Notes under the pieces: generated by a model
What the model was told of the DNA's origin: nothing
The model's input: only the letters and a program-made list of their open reading frames with translations
Databases searched by the model: none
NCBI GenBank assembly: GCA_002727195.1
Contig: PBWH01000009.1
Coordinates: 61,442-125,441 of the forward strand
Reading direction: 5' to 3'
From: Gemmatimonadota bacterium
GTDB taxonomy: Bacteria > Latescibacterota > UBA2968
Length of the DNA stretch: 64,000 bases
Shown here: positions 27,666-36,262 of the stretch, piece by piece
Numbering within the stretch: position 1 is the stretch's first letter
Layout of the letters: each line of letters begins with the position of its first letter
Made by a program: the position numbers and the translations under genes

Positions 27666-27893
27666 GTAGACCTCTGGTTTGGCTGACATTCGATGAGGAC
27701 TGAACGGGGGAGCTTCTTGACGCAGTTTCCCATAAGCCTTAATGTTTCAACGACTTATCAGGATAGTCAGGGAAGATGAGACGCTCCAAATAATAGGAGC
27801 CGGGTCGGGTCAAATCAAGATCTATCTCTCTGAGCTTGTTCAACTGGGCGTGTGATAACCGCCTTAGGAAACAGTCGGTTACGGTGAGCATCC

Positions 27894-28451
27894 ATGGCGG
27901 AAGAAGAGGAAGAACCACAGGAAGGAGAAGGCGGGGAAGGTGAGGCTTCCCCAGAGCCGGAACAGAGCTCCAGGGTCCCTCAGTTTATTGTCCTGATCTT
28001 CGTGATCCTTGTGGGACAAGGTGCGGCCGTCTATTACCTGATTACCGAGGTCTATTACCCGGGCCTGCTCGGCGAACCCGATGAGGTCGAAGGGAAGGCG
28101 ATGGAGCGGGAGCGACCGGTCTTCGAGATCGATCAGCCGATGCTTCACGAACTGGGTGAGATGGTCATGAACCCTCCGGATCCGGAAGGGATCCGGTTCC
28201 TATCCGCCAAGGTAACGATCGAAGTTGATACACCTGAAGCCCTCGCCTCGTTCGACGATCCGCTGGCTGCAGCCCAAGTCCATGACCTCGTTTTCGGACT
28301 GCTCACGTCCACACGTTTCAAGGACATGGATGAAGCCGAGGACCGTCAGAAGATCAAAGAGCGGCTCAAGGCTGAAATCAACAGCTCGCCGTTGCTGGAA
28401 GACCTTGGGGAGGTGACGAACGTCTACTTCGAGCGTTTCGTCCTACAGTAA
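27894..28451 (+). CDS. fliL: FliL-family flagellar basal-body-associated protein
   Basis: 185 aa. An acidic Glu/Gly-rich cytoplasmic tail (1-27) is followed by one membrane helix (about 28-50) and a periplasmic FliL domain with YLITEVYYPG, FLSAKVTIEVDTPEAL, AAAQVHDLVFGLL and VYFERFVLQ, the FliL C-terminal pattern. FliL surrounds the stator at the flagellar motor. No other flagellar gene is in the window, so either flagellar genes are scattered or this is a FliL-domain protein used elsewhere. It is a single-gene transcript ending at the terminator at 28473. Confidence 0.8.
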   Translation: MAEEEEEPQEGEGGEGEASPEPEQSSRVPQFIVLIFVILVGQGAAVYYLITEVYYPGLLGEPDEVEGKAMERERPVFEIDQPMLHELGEMVMNPPDPEGIRFLSAKVTIEVDTPEALASFDDPLAAAQVHDLVFGLLTSTRFKDMDEAEDRQKIKERLKAEINSSPLLEDLGEVTNVYFERFVLQ

Positions 28452-28472
28452 CGGCTGCCTATAAGAATAAAA

Positions 28473-28505
28473 AAGGGGTGGCAACCGGGTTGGCTCCCAC
28501 CCCTT
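28473..28505. terminator. Bidirectional rho-independent terminator
   Basis: Arms AAGGGGTGG (28473-28481) and CCACCCCTT (28497-28505) pair with a 15-nt loop, preceded by AATAAAAA on the left and TTC on the right. It separates the convergent fliL and trxA genes. The A-run gives a U-tract for trxA on the minus strand. Confidence 0.75.
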
Positions 28506-28533
28506 CTGCGTAGCTACAGTCTGAACTTATTGC

Positions 28534-28872
28534 CTAGGCGGCAGCACCCTCCAGCACGCCTTGTAGCTTGTCCACGAGCTGACTCTTGGGAACGGCACCG
28601 ACGATCTGCTCGGCCATCTTGCCGTCCTTGAAGATCAGGAGCGTCGGGATGCTCCGGACGCCAAAGTCCGCGGCCAACTGTTGTTCCGCATCAACGTCAA
28701 CCTTTCCGACCTTCAGCTTTCCCTCATACTCGGTCGCCAACTCATCGATCACGGGAGCGACCGCACGGCACGGTCCGCACCACGTCGCCCAGAAATCCAC
28801 CAGCACAGGCACGTCGCCTTCGATCACTTCAGACTGGAAATTGTCCTTGGTCAGTTCCATTGCAGCAGACAC
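28534..28872 (-). CDS. trxA: Thioredoxin
   Basis: 112 aa from GTG 28872, chosen because AGGTGG lies about 7 nt upstream; an upstream ATG (28911) would add a non-conserved tail, and ATG 28860 is an alternative. The active site WCGPC is at 31-35 in [14 protein letters not shown], and the cis-Pro is in RSIPTLLIF. It is a general cytoplasmic disulfide reductant, last in the long minus-strand run after holA (119 bp gap). Confidence 0.95.
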   Translation of the reverse strand: MSAAMELTKDNFQSEVIEGDVPVLVDFWATWCGPCRAVAPVIDELATEYEGKLKVGKVDVDAEQQLAADFGVRSIPTLLIFKDGKMAEQIVGAVPKSQLVDKLQGVLEGAAA

Positions 28873-28991
28873 GATTGCACCACCTTTCTGTTCTTCCGGG
28901 TCGTTGGTCAATACCGAATGTATACGTTCTGTCCCCGGTAAGGTTCCAATCTACCGGGATGCGCGATTGTGTCAACCCGCACCAGGTTGCG

Positions 28992-30038
28992 TCAACCCGG
29001 CGTGCTCGAGAGGGCTGGCTGGCAGACCTCCGCGACCGTCCGCGTAAGCGTCACCTGATGTGTGCGGGCACGGCTCTTGATCCTGTCTTCAGCTCTTAGG
29101 AGAGATCGATATGCCGCCCAGAGTTCGGCGTCCGTGAAGTTGCCGGCCTGTTCGCTGTATTTTTCGACGGTGAATGGTGGCACCTTGAGCTTACTCGCAT
29201 ACTGGGCCCGGGGGAGACCGGAATCAAGAAGCCAGCGCGTCTTTCTGATGATGCCGATATGCCGGATTAAAAGGGCTAGGATCCCGATCGGACTGTCGCC
29301 CTGCTCGAGCAGGTTGCGGAGCAGTCTCAACGAGGTGTTCAGGTCTCTCCGCCCGACGGCCTCGGTGAAGTCGAACACGCTTGCTTCGCGTGAGGCACCT
29401 GTGACCCAGGCGATGTCTTCGCTTGTGACCGTGCGTCGGTCGCCCACGTGGAGGTCCAGCTTCTCCAGTTCGTTGGCGATCTCTCGCGGTTTCGTGCCGA
29501 TGAAAAGGGCGAGCAGGTGGGTCGCTTCGTGGTCGAACTCCAGACCCAGCTTGCGTGATCGCGCCTGGATCCAGCCCGGTAGATCGTTCTCTCGCGGGAG
29601 TTTGAACTCGACCGAGACCGCCGACTTCTTCAGGGTGGCGAAGAACTTCCGCCGTCCATCCACCTTGGTTGCCGTGAAGATGAGCACCGTTACATCGGTC
29701 GGGTTTTCCACGAGGGGCAGGAAGTTCCGAGCCGATGTCTCAGGTACGTCCTCGACCCGCTTGATGACGACGACCCGTCTGGATCCCATCATCGGGAACG
29801 CGGATGCGCGGTTGACGGCGTCGCTCACGTCCAACTCGTTCCCAACCAGCATATCCAGATTGAATGCGCGGCTGGCAGGATCGAGCGTGTGGTCGATCAA
29901 TGCGGTGACCATTTCATCGCGCTCGAGATCCTCCGGGCCGTGGAGGAAGTAGACCGGGGCGATCTCTCCTGACTCGATTTGAGAACGGAGCCACCCGGCG
30001 TTCTTCGCGGATGTTTTCTTCGCGCGTCTCTTACCCAT
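28992..30038 (-). CDS. holA: DNA polymerase III subunit delta
   Basis: 348 aa from ATG 30038 with GGGAG 6 nt upstream. Delta-type features: PVYFLHGPEDLERDEMV near 30, FPMMGSRRVVVIKRVED near 85, a FKLPRENDLPGWI segment and the helical C-terminal collar domain with LIRHIGIIRKTRWLLDSGL. Delta opens the sliding clamp within the clamp loader. The start overlaps the stop of the enolase-superfamily gene by 8 nt, an odd coupling of replication and catabolic genes. Confidence 0.9.
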   Translation of the reverse strand: MGKRRAKKTSAKNAGWLRSQIESGEIAPVYFLHGPEDLERDEMVTALIDHTLDPASRAFNLDMLVGNELDVSDAVNRASAFPMMGSRRVVVIKRVEDVPETSARNFLPLVENPTDVTVLIFTATKVDGRRKFFATLKKSAVSVEFKLPRENDLPGWIQARSRKLGLEFDHEATHLLALFIGTKPREIANELEKLDLHVGDRRTVTSEDIAWVTGASREASVFDFTEAVGRRDLNTSLRLLRNLLEQGDSPIGILALLIRHIGIIRKTRWLLDSGLPRAQYASKLKVPPFTVEKYSEQAGNFTDAELWAAYRSLLRAEDRIKSRARTHQVTLTRTVAEVCQPALSSTPG

Positions 30039-31230
30039 CAACAGACTCCCTGATCGTGCAGTCTTCACGGTCGAATACATCGGTGTTCAATTTCGTGCCC
30101 AGGCCCGGTAACTCTGGCGGATACGCATATCCGGCCTCGATCCGGGGCTGCGTGGTCGTCAGGTCCGCATAGAAGCCCCGATAGTAGGCGCGGACGCTTT
30201 CCTGGATGAGCGCGTTGGGGCAGTGGACGGACAGGTGGATCGAAGCGAGCAGTGTAACAGGGCCCGTGCAATCGTGGGACACAAACGGGAGATTATACGT
30301 TTCAGCGTGCGAAGCGATCTTCCGTGACTCGGCAATGCCTCCCGTCCACGTCACGTCCGTCATGACGATGTCGACCGCCTCCTGCTCGATCAGGTCGCGC
30401 ATCCCGTAGCGTGTGAGTGCCAACTCGCTCCCGCAGATCGGGATCTCCGTTTCCTGCTTGAGCCTGGCCAGCGTCTGAGGACTGTCCGGTTTCATGAAGT
30501 CCTCGAGCCAGAAGGGCTTGTAGGGTTCGAGGGCACGAGCAATTCGGGCCGCAGCGGGAAGGGACCAGTATCCATGTCCCTCCATCATGACCTCAATGTC
30601 GTCGCCGACGGCGTCGCGGATCTTCCGGATCGGCTCGAGTCCACGTTCGACATCGCGCAGGCTGATGCTGGTGCCGTTCGTTTCGCGAGCGTAGGCGTCG
30701 AACGGCCAGATCTTCATGGCAGTGATGCCTTCCGAGAGCAGATCCGTGGCGAGGGCGCCAGCATCCTCGTGGAACGCGGTCAGGTCCTCATAGGGATGAT
30801 CCGTTCGGCGAGCCGACTCGTGCCTGGGCACGCCAGGCGTGCCGCGGGCATACAGTGGACCGGCACAGGTGTTGTATATGCGTATCCGATCGCGAAACGC
30901 TCCGCCGAGTAGCCGGTAGATCGGGAGGCCGGCGACCTGACCGAGGATGTCCCATAGCGCGACCTCAAGGGCCGATATGGCCCGCATCTCGTTGCCGCGG
31001 TTCCCGTAGACGTGGGTCGCGTCGTAGAGACGGCGCCAGTGAGCGTCGACATCACGGGGATCGTGCCCCAACAGCATGGGAGCCCCGACTTCGTGGACGA
31101 AGCTGCGAGCGGTTTCCGGTGTGTAGTACGTTTCACCGAGGCCCACGAGTCCCTCGTCGGTGTGGACCCGAACAAAGAGGATGTTTGTAAACTCGGCGAT
31201 GTGGACGGATTCGACTTTGGTGATTCTCAA
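30031..31230 (-). CDS. Enolase-superfamily (mandelate racemase/muconate lactonizing-like) enzyme
   Basis: 399 aa from TTG 31230; the longer frame to 31350 would overlap the MBL gene by 88 nt and adds a Pro/Ser-rich tail without similarity. Capping-domain element GLGETYYTPETARSFV is near 32. The barrel has AMKIWPFD (Lys base), VMMEGHGYW, FWLEDFMKPD and ICGSELALTRY for the metal carboxylates, and VSHDCTGPVTLLASIHL late in the barrel with a His. This pattern fits acid-sugar dehydratases. Sits in a housekeeping run and overlaps holA by 8 nt. The substrate is unknown. Confidence 0.85.
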   Translation of the reverse strand: MRITKVESVHIAEFTNILFVRVHTDEGLVGLGETYYTPETARSFVHEVGAPMLLGHDPRDVDAHWRRLYDATHVYGNRGNEMRAISALEVALWDILGQVAGLPIYRLLGGAFRDRIRIYNTCAGPLYARGTPGVPRHESARRTDHPYEDLTAFHEDAGALATDLLSEGITAMKIWPFDAYARETNGTSISLRDVERGLEPIRKIRDAVGDDIEVMMEGHGYWSLPAAARIARALEPYKPFWLEDFMKPDSPQTLARLKQETEIPICGSELALTRYGMRDLIEQEAVDIVMTDVTWTGGIAESRKIASHAETYNLPFVSHDCTGPVTLLASIHLSVHCPNALIQESVRAYYRGFYADLTTTQPRIEAGYAYPPELPGLGTKLNTDVFDREDCTIRESVDG

Positions 31231-31261
31231 TGTTGGAGTCGTTTCCGGGGAGAGGGGCGGA

Positions 31262-31981
31262 TCAGGCGAATTCGTATGGGGTATGGCTCCGGGCCCACTG
31301 GAAACCGGCTTTGACGGCGCGGGCCTCGTGGGCTGCGTACGCGTCGTCATAGTGCATCAGCCAGGTTTTCTCGCGTATCTCTTCGGGGAGTGAGAGGAGG
31401 TCGTCGAGGAGGGTGTGGACGATGCCGCCCCCGAATTCAACCTCGTGGTAAATGATCTCGGAGTCTTTACCGTTGGCAAGGATCATTGCCCGGTCGAAGA
31501 CTGTGTCACCGGAGAAGTAGATCCGGTCATTGAGCCGGAAGCCGCAGCAGTATTTGTCGGGGATGTGCTTGGTGGGGATCAGGTCGAAATGCAGTCCGTC
31601 AATATCGAAGGCGTCGGCGACCGGGTGGACGTCGAAGTAGTCGTCAATCCCGGGGGTTCCTGAAGCCGCATCGGCCAGGCTGCCGCTCAGGGAGTGGTCC
31701 CATAGATCCGGGATCAAGGTCTCTGGGAGATAAAGTCTTGGACGCGACCCTCCGTTCAGATACCGGTTGAAGAAAGCGCACTCTTCAAGGCCACCGATGT
31801 GATCCGCGTGGGTGTGGGTGATGAACAGGGCGTCTACCGTGGAGAAGTCCCTCCCCGTGTCGGAGAGACTACGGGCAGCCGTGAACCCACAGTCGATGAG
31901 GATATGATCATCGATCAGCAGGTTATTGTGATAGTCCTTCTTCGTGAAGAAGTTTCGGACTCCCAGGAACTCGAGCTTCAT
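31262..31981 (-). CDS. MBL-fold metallohydrolase (RNase Z/phosphodiesterase-like)
   Basis: 239 aa. The metal motif HTHADH is at residues 56-61, the second His at FFNRY/GDTVFDRAM, and the late ligand in WLMHYDDAYA. The opening MKLEFLGVRN and the ISGDT-like YFSGDTVFD element resemble ribonuclease Z or cyclic-nucleotide phosphodiesterase-type MBL proteins. The specific RNase Z exosite arm is not evident. Its ATG overlaps the stop of the 62-aa membrane protein gene by 4 nt. Confidence 0.85.
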   Translation of the reverse strand: MKLEFLGVRNFFTKKDYHNNLLIDDHILIDCGFTAARSLSDTGRDFSTVDALFITHTHADHIGGLEECAFFNRYLNGGSRPRLYLPETLIPDLWDHSLSGSLADAASGTPGIDDYFDVHPVADAFDIDGLHFDLIPTKHIPDKYCCGFRLNDRIYFSGDTVFDRAMILANGKDSEIIYHEVEFGGGIVHTLLDDLLSLPEEIREKTWLMHYDDAYAAHEARAVKAGFQWARSHTPYEFA

Positions 31982-32166
31982 GACGGTGCGTCTTCTCTCT
32001 TGGTCACGTCGCGGAATTCGGCATCCCGGATGACGGAAGGGTCAACCCCCAAGTCTCGTGATGCCGCCTCGGATGAACGACTCGACAGGTATGCGTGCCA
32101 CTTCCTCCGGATCGCAGAAATGATCAGGAGGATGGTGATCGTGAACAGGGCGAGGCGCAGAGCCAT
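31978..32166 (-). CDS. Small single-pass membrane protein, unknown
   Basis: 62 aa. An N-terminal hydrophobic helix (3-18, LRLALFTITILLIISAIR) is followed by a charged cytoplasmic tail. It starts 2 bp after the purM stop and overlaps the MBL start by ATGA, spacing that supports translation. No family is recognised; it could anchor or regulate the adjacent hydrolase. Confidence 0.6.
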   Translation of the reverse strand: MALRLALFTITILLIISAIRRKWHAYLSSRSSEAASRDLGVDPSVIRDAEFRDVTKREDAPS

Positions 32167-32168
32167 GC

Positions 32169-33215
32169 CTATCCGTTCACAATCTGGATGCGGATTTCGG
32201 GCGAGGGGACCGTTTGGCCAATCACGAATGCCTCGGTGCCCGATTCGCGAACGGCCGAAACCGCTTTGTCTGCTTCGTCAGCAGCCACGATAAAGACGTA
32301 TCCGACGCCCATGTTAAAGTCCTGGAAGAGTTCCTCGGTGTCGATGTCCTCCCCGATTTTCGCGAGAAGATCGAAGACGGGGAGCTCCGGCCAGGTTCCG
32401 CGCTCGACCACTGCCCCCTGATCGTCGGGAAGGGAGCGTGGGATGTTATCGATGATGCCTCCGCCCGTAATGTGGGACATTCCGCGGATGTCGGCCACAT
32501 CTGCGGCAGCCCTGACCGCATCGACATACGACGGATGCGGCGCCAGGAGGGTTTCCCCAACCGTCTTCCCAAGCTCCTCGACGTGCGAATCCACCTTATA
32601 TCCGGCCGTATCGAACAGGAGCTTGCGGGCGAGGCTGTAGCCATTGGTATGGAGACCCATTGCCGGAAGACCGATCAGGGTGTCTCCTACCTCGACACGA
32701 GTACCGTCGCAGATCTTCGGTTTATCGACCATGCCAACGATCGTCCCGGCGAGATCGTACTCACCGGGGGAGTAGAAGTCGGGCATCTCCGCCATCTCGC
32801 CACCGAGAAGTGCGCACCCACTGGCCTTGCACCCGTCGGCCACCCCCTGAACGATGGCCTCGACGATGTCGCCGTCGTGTTTGCCCATCGCCAGGTAGTC
32901 CATGAAGAAGAGCGGTGTCGCTCCCTGAACCAGGATGTCGTTCACGCAGTGGGAAACAAGATCGGCGCCCACGGTGTTGTGGACGCCTGTCATGAAGGCG
33001 ACCTTCAGCTTTGTTCCCACGCCGTCGGTGCTGGCGACGAGGACGGGGTCTTCGAATTCCTTCCAGGCCGGTTGGAAGAGTCCCCCGAATCCGCCGATCT
33101 CAGTCAGGACGTCCGGGCCGAAAGTTCCTCTTACGATCTGTTTGATTCTGTCCTTGGTTTCGTTGGCGCCATCGATGTCGACGCCGGCCCAGGCGTAGGC
33201 CTTCTGCTTGGACAT
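32169..33215 (-). CDS. purM: Phosphoribosylformylglycinamidine cyclo-ligase (AIR synthetase)
   Basis: 348 aa, standard length. The start at ATG 33215 has GGAG 5 nt upstream; a longer frame to 33431 runs antisense-like through the preceding gene. PurM signatures: YAWAGVDIDGANETK at the N-terminus, DGVGTKLKVAF near 75, GADLVSHCVNDILVQGA near 93, LLGGEMAEMP near 137 and GLHTNGYSLARKL near 185. Catalyses the ATP-dependent ring closure giving aminoimidazole ribotide in purine synthesis. Confidence 0.95.
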   Translation of the reverse strand: MSKQKAYAWAGVDIDGANETKDRIKQIVRGTFGPDVLTEIGGFGGLFQPAWKEFEDPVLVASTDGVGTKLKVAFMTGVHNTVGADLVSHCVNDILVQGATPLFFMDYLAMGKHDGDIVEAIVQGVADGCKASGCALLGGEMAEMPDFYSPGEYDLAGTIVGMVDKPKICDGTRVEVGDTLIGLPAMGLHTNGYSLARKLLFDTAGYKVDSHVEELGKTVGETLLAPHPSYVDAVRAAADVADIRGMSHITGGGIIDNIPRSLPDDQGAVVERGTWPELPVFDLLAKIGEDIDTEELFQDFNMGVGYVFIVAADEADKAVSAVRESGTEAFVIGQTVPSPEIRIQIVNG

Positions 33216-33267
33216 GCTCGCTCCGTTCGGTTGCCTGGGGAGGACGCGACCTGGCGGTCGGTCTGGG

Positions 33268-34947
33268 CTAGTTTTGCTGAATATACTCGATCTGGTTGCC
33301 CTTGTTCTTCGCGTTGTCGAGGGCCTGGATCGAACGCTTGTAGAGGCCTTCCTGAAGGCTCTTGGGGGAACCCGTGTAGGACTGGATCGCCGAGAATCCG
33401 ATGCTGACGCCAATCGACAGAGAGTTGCCATTCAGCGTGTATCGCCGGGAGGTCAGCTCCTTGTGGATGCCGTCGGCGCGTTTCCGAAGCTGGTGTTCGG
33501 CGAGGTTGGGGGAAAGGAGCGCGAAGTTGACGCTCTCCAGATGCAGGAGCCTTTCTCCCTTCCGCACCAGCGACTTCAAGATCTCTGTGAATTCCTTGAT
33601 GAGAATATCTCCGGACTCACGACCATACTTGCCGTTGATTCCGGTGATACCCTCAGGGGAGATCAGGATACAGCCGAGTGGCTGCTTCTTCGCAGCGACG
33701 GCCTTGAAAAGCCCAGGCAGGAGGACACGATTCAACATCACGCGATTCGGGAGGCCCGTCAGTTTCGACATTCCGGCGAGTCGCATCCACCGTCGGTTTT
33801 CCTCATCGAGCTGAGCGAGCTTCTTCTCGAGGGAAGAGGCGCTGCCGTTCGTCGCCGGGGGCGCTGCCGGCGACGGTGCTGATGCCGGTGCATTTTCCTC
33901 GGCGGGGGCGGCTTCCTGCTCCGCGGCCTCCTCGGCCGGGTTCGGTTTTGGTGCTTTGTGTTCCGGAGGAGGGGGCGCTGACTCCGGAGGCCCCTCTTTG
34001 TCGTATCGGTCGCGGAGGGCCCGCAATTCCCGGCCCCGATCACCGGCCTTCTCCAGCGTGTCCTTTGCCCGATTGACGGCACCACCAACGATCGACTTGT
34101 CGTTCACGACGCTCAGACACTTTTGCATCGTCCCACTAAAACCGCTTTGCGCCTTCTGGAAGTCGTCCGCGTCTCCGGTCATCTCGCAGATGCGATACCG
34201 GATCTCGGCGATCAGCGTCATCAGTCGCATCTCGTCTTCCGTGCCACTCGAAGATGAGAGTGTCCGGAAGTTCCACTCGAAGTAGGCCGCGGCGAACCGC
34301 AAGGCCTCGACTTCGTTCATGGCGACGGATGGGGGGACAGGGTAGTTGCTGTAAGGGAGGAGCTCTTGGTCCCAGACTGCTTTAACCTCCTTGAGGAGCG
34401 CTTCGGCCTCGGAGGTGTCGAAGTCCGTGTAGAGCCTCTCTGCATCGCGATAGATCCAGGCGACACGGAGGTAGGATCGAGCGAGCGTTCCTGCCACGGG
34501 CGCGGTCTTGAGCGTTTCCGTGAAGATTCCAGAGTAGAATTGGGCCAGGAGACGCGTATACATGTTAGTCTCGCTCAGACCCTTCTTGAGGGTTCCTAGC
34601 GTTCCCTGACTCACTGCGCCGCGCGCCTTGATGTTGTCGAGCGCCCCTTCGTGGAAACCGTTCAGGTATTTGGTGGTATTCTTCTTCCACTGACGGAAAT
34701 CACCGTCATCGACCTGTCCCGAGAAGTTGCAGGTCGAGCAGCAGCCCCAGAAAAACGTGAGCGGGCCCGCCCAGACGGGGAACTCTCCTTCGGCACGAAA
34801 GGAGACCTCCAGCGGGTGGCCATCAGGCTCGGAGGAAGAGGCGCGACAGACGTCGCGCGTATAGCGAGGGAACGGATTCTCGGTGCCGCAGGCGGGGCAT
34901 GGGATCGTGTAGACTCGGCAGAGGCTGTCGACGAGAGGTTGGATCAT
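33268..34947 (-). CDS. Zinc-ribbon (DUF2225-like) protein with degenerate GGDEF domain
   Basis: 559 aa. Residues 15-80 hold two Cys pairs (CPACG near 18 and CCSTC near 70), a likely zinc site as in DUF2225 proteins. A helical TPR-like stretch follows to about 290, then a Pro/Ala/Glu-rich disordered linker (about 305-360). The C-terminal ~170 residues have GGDEF-domain architecture: KLTGLPNRVML, INGKYGRESGDIL, and at the signature position HLESVNFALLSP instead of GGDEF. The catalytic motif is lost, so it may sense or bind c-di-GMP/GTP rather than make it. It lies 8 bp after a 72-aa gene and 52 bp before purM. Confidence 0.8.
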   Translation of the reverse strand: MIQPLVDSLCRVYTIPCPACGTENPFPRYTRDVCRASSSEPDGHPLEVSFRAEGEFPVWAGPLTFFWGCCSTCNFSGQVDDGDFRQWKKNTTKYLNGFHEGALDNIKARGAVSQGTLGTLKKGLSETNMYTRLLAQFYSGIFTETLKTAPVAGTLARSYLRVAWIYRDAERLYTDFDTSEAEALLKEVKAVWDQELLPYSNYPVPPSVAMNEVEALRFAAAYFEWNFRTLSSSSGTEDEMRLMTLIAEIRYRICEMTGDADDFQKAQSGFSGTMQKCLSVVNDKSIVGGAVNRAKDTLEKAGDRGRELRALRDRYDKEGPPESAPPPPEHKAPKPNPAEEAAEQEAAPAEENAPASAPSPAAPPATNGSASSLEKKLAQLDEENRRWMRLAGMSKLTGLPNRVMLNRVLLPGLFKAVAAKKQPLGCILISPEGITGINGKYGRESGDILIKEFTEILKSLVRKGERLLHLESVNFALLSPNLAEHQLRKRADGIHKELTSRRYTLNGNSLSIGVSIGFSAIQSYTGSPKSLQEGLYKRSIQALDNAKNKGNQIEYIQQN

Positions 34948-34955
34948 CAGGTCGG

Positions 34956-35174
34956 CTAACGTCGTTTCTTTGCCGCCAGAATTTCGGCGGTCCGGCGCTG
35001 GGATCCGGTCATGTTGGCTTCAGGAGGAGGGTGACCGAGGTATCCGGTCGCCTCATACAACTCCTTGGGCGTAAACTGACGAACCTTGCCGTCGTTGAAT
35101 TCGATCAGGAGAGCTTGCTGCTCACCATCGTGGATTACTCTGGCTTCCTTGATGCGTGCGAAATCTGAATTCAT
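34956..35174 (-). CDS. Conserved-looking small protein, unknown
   Basis: 72 aa from ATG 35174; a longer frame to 35243 is possible but adds residues with no obvious merit. The body (ARVIHDGEQQALLIEFNDGK, FTPKELYEATGYLGHPPP) has a beta-rich look and a basic tail (ILAAKKRR). It sits 8 bp before the zinc-ribbon/GGDEF gene, with which it is probably co-translated. The 126-bp spacer upstream toward folP has no recognised element. Confidence 0.6.
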   Translation of the reverse strand: MNSDFARIKEARVIHDGEQQALLIEFNDGKVRQFTPKELYEATGYLGHPPPEANMTGSQRRTAEILAAKKRR

Positions 35175-35300
35175 CGAACAAAATCGCGTCAACAGGGGTG
35201 GAGCAAGATTTCTTTCGAGTGCGAGTGAATCTATCCACCTCATTTACCTTTGTCAAGCCGCCAATTCCGCCAGGGTCAGATGGCGGAAAGTTCTGAATAT

Positions 35301-36191
35301 TCAGGAGGTTGCGTTTTTCGCGGCGACGTCGGATCGGCGCAGTTCGTCCGCCACGAAGACCGCTCTTCGGGTCGCCTGAATGTCGTGGGCCCGGATGATC
35401 TGTGCGCCTCCGGATGAGCATAGCGCGGCGGCGGCCAGGCTCCCCTCCAGCCGGTCCTGGGGAGGAAGGGCGGAATCGAATCCGACGAAGGTCTTCCGGG
35501 AGGGGCCGATCAGGACTGGGTGGCCCAGACGGGTGAAGGCCGACAGGTGACGGATCAGCACATAGTTGTCCCGGTAGGATTTGCCGAACCCCAGCCCCGG
35601 GTCTATGGCGATCTTGTCCTTGGGGATGCCAGCCTCCAGTGCCCGTTGTGCAGACACTTTCAGAAAGTTAGAGACCTCACGAACCAGGTCATCGTATGCG
35701 GGCGCGCGCTGCATGGTCCTCGGCGTGCCCTTCATATGCATGGTGAAGATCGAGGCACGAGAAGAGGAGGCGACGTCGAGCATGTCCGGATTACGGAATC
35801 CCTCGATGTCGTTCACGGCATCCGCTCCCGCCTCTAAAGCGCGTCTGGCAACCTCCGGTTTGACCGTGTCGATGGAAATCGGCACATCAAACCGCTCCTG
35901 GATCGCCGTGATGACGGGAACGGTTCTGCGCGTCTCCTCGTCGACGTCCACCTGGGCAGCCCCTTCGCCATAGGGACCCGCGGGACGGGAGCTTTCCCCT
36001 CCGACGTCCAGGATGTCGGCCCCTTCTGTGATCATCGTTTCTGCGTGTCGGAGGGCGTGGTCAGAGGCAAGGTATCGTCCACCATCCGAGAATGAGTCTG
36101 GGGTGACGTTCAGGATGCCCATCAGGTGGGTGCGTGAAGTCAGATCGAACGTTCGATCTCCGATGCGGAAGGCTTTCGCCGGTTCGGCCAT
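35301..36191 (-). CDS. folP: Dihydropteroate synthase
   Basis: 296 aa. The first signature LMGILNVTPDSFSDGGRY lies near 23-40, followed by GADILDVGGESSRPAGP near 55-70. AVNDIEGF, DPGLGFGKSYRDN and LIGPSRKTF then follow in order. Joins p-aminobenzoate to hydroxymethyldihydropterin pyrophosphate in folate synthesis. It follows ftsH in the tilS-ftsH-folP order common in bacteria, but an intervening terminator hairpin suggests partly separate transcription. Confidence 0.95.
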   Translation of the reverse strand: MAEPAKAFRIGDRTFDLTSRTHLMGILNVTPDSFSDGGRYLASDHALRHAETMITEGADILDVGGESSRPAGPYGEGAAQVDVDEETRRTVPVITAIQERFDVPISIDTVKPEVARRALEAGADAVNDIEGFRNPDMLDVASSSRASIFTMHMKGTPRTMQRAPAYDDLVREVSNFLKVSAQRALEAGIPKDKIAIDPGLGFGKSYRDNYVLIRHLSAFTRLGHPVLIGPSRKTFVGFDSALPPQDRLEGSLAAAALCSSGGAQIIRAHDIQATRRAVFVADELRRSDVAAKNATS

Positions 36192-36210
36192 AGTGGATCA
36201 CAAACACAAA

Positions 36211-36238
36211 GTCGGCAGAACCGGTTGGCTCTGCCGAC
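36211..36238 (-). terminator. Rho-independent terminator between ftsH and folP
   Basis: Arms GTCGGCAGA (36211-36219) and TCTGCCGAC (36230-36238) pair with a 10-nt loop; on the minus strand the hairpin is followed by TTTGTGTTTGTG. It sits 25 bp after the ftsH stop and 20 bp before folP, so it would attenuate read-through. Confidence 0.65.
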
Positions 36239-36262
36239 GTGATTGATACCAGGATAGTGCGG

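Noticed and set aside
27690-27893. tRNA or riboswitch in the galU-fliL spacer
   Set aside because: No cloverleaf, no T-loop GGTTCGA and no recognisable aptamer; only short imperfect repeats.
32214-33407. 397-aa ORF antisense to purM
   Set aside because: Fully antisense to an unmistakable PurM; composition typical of a high-GC shadow frame.
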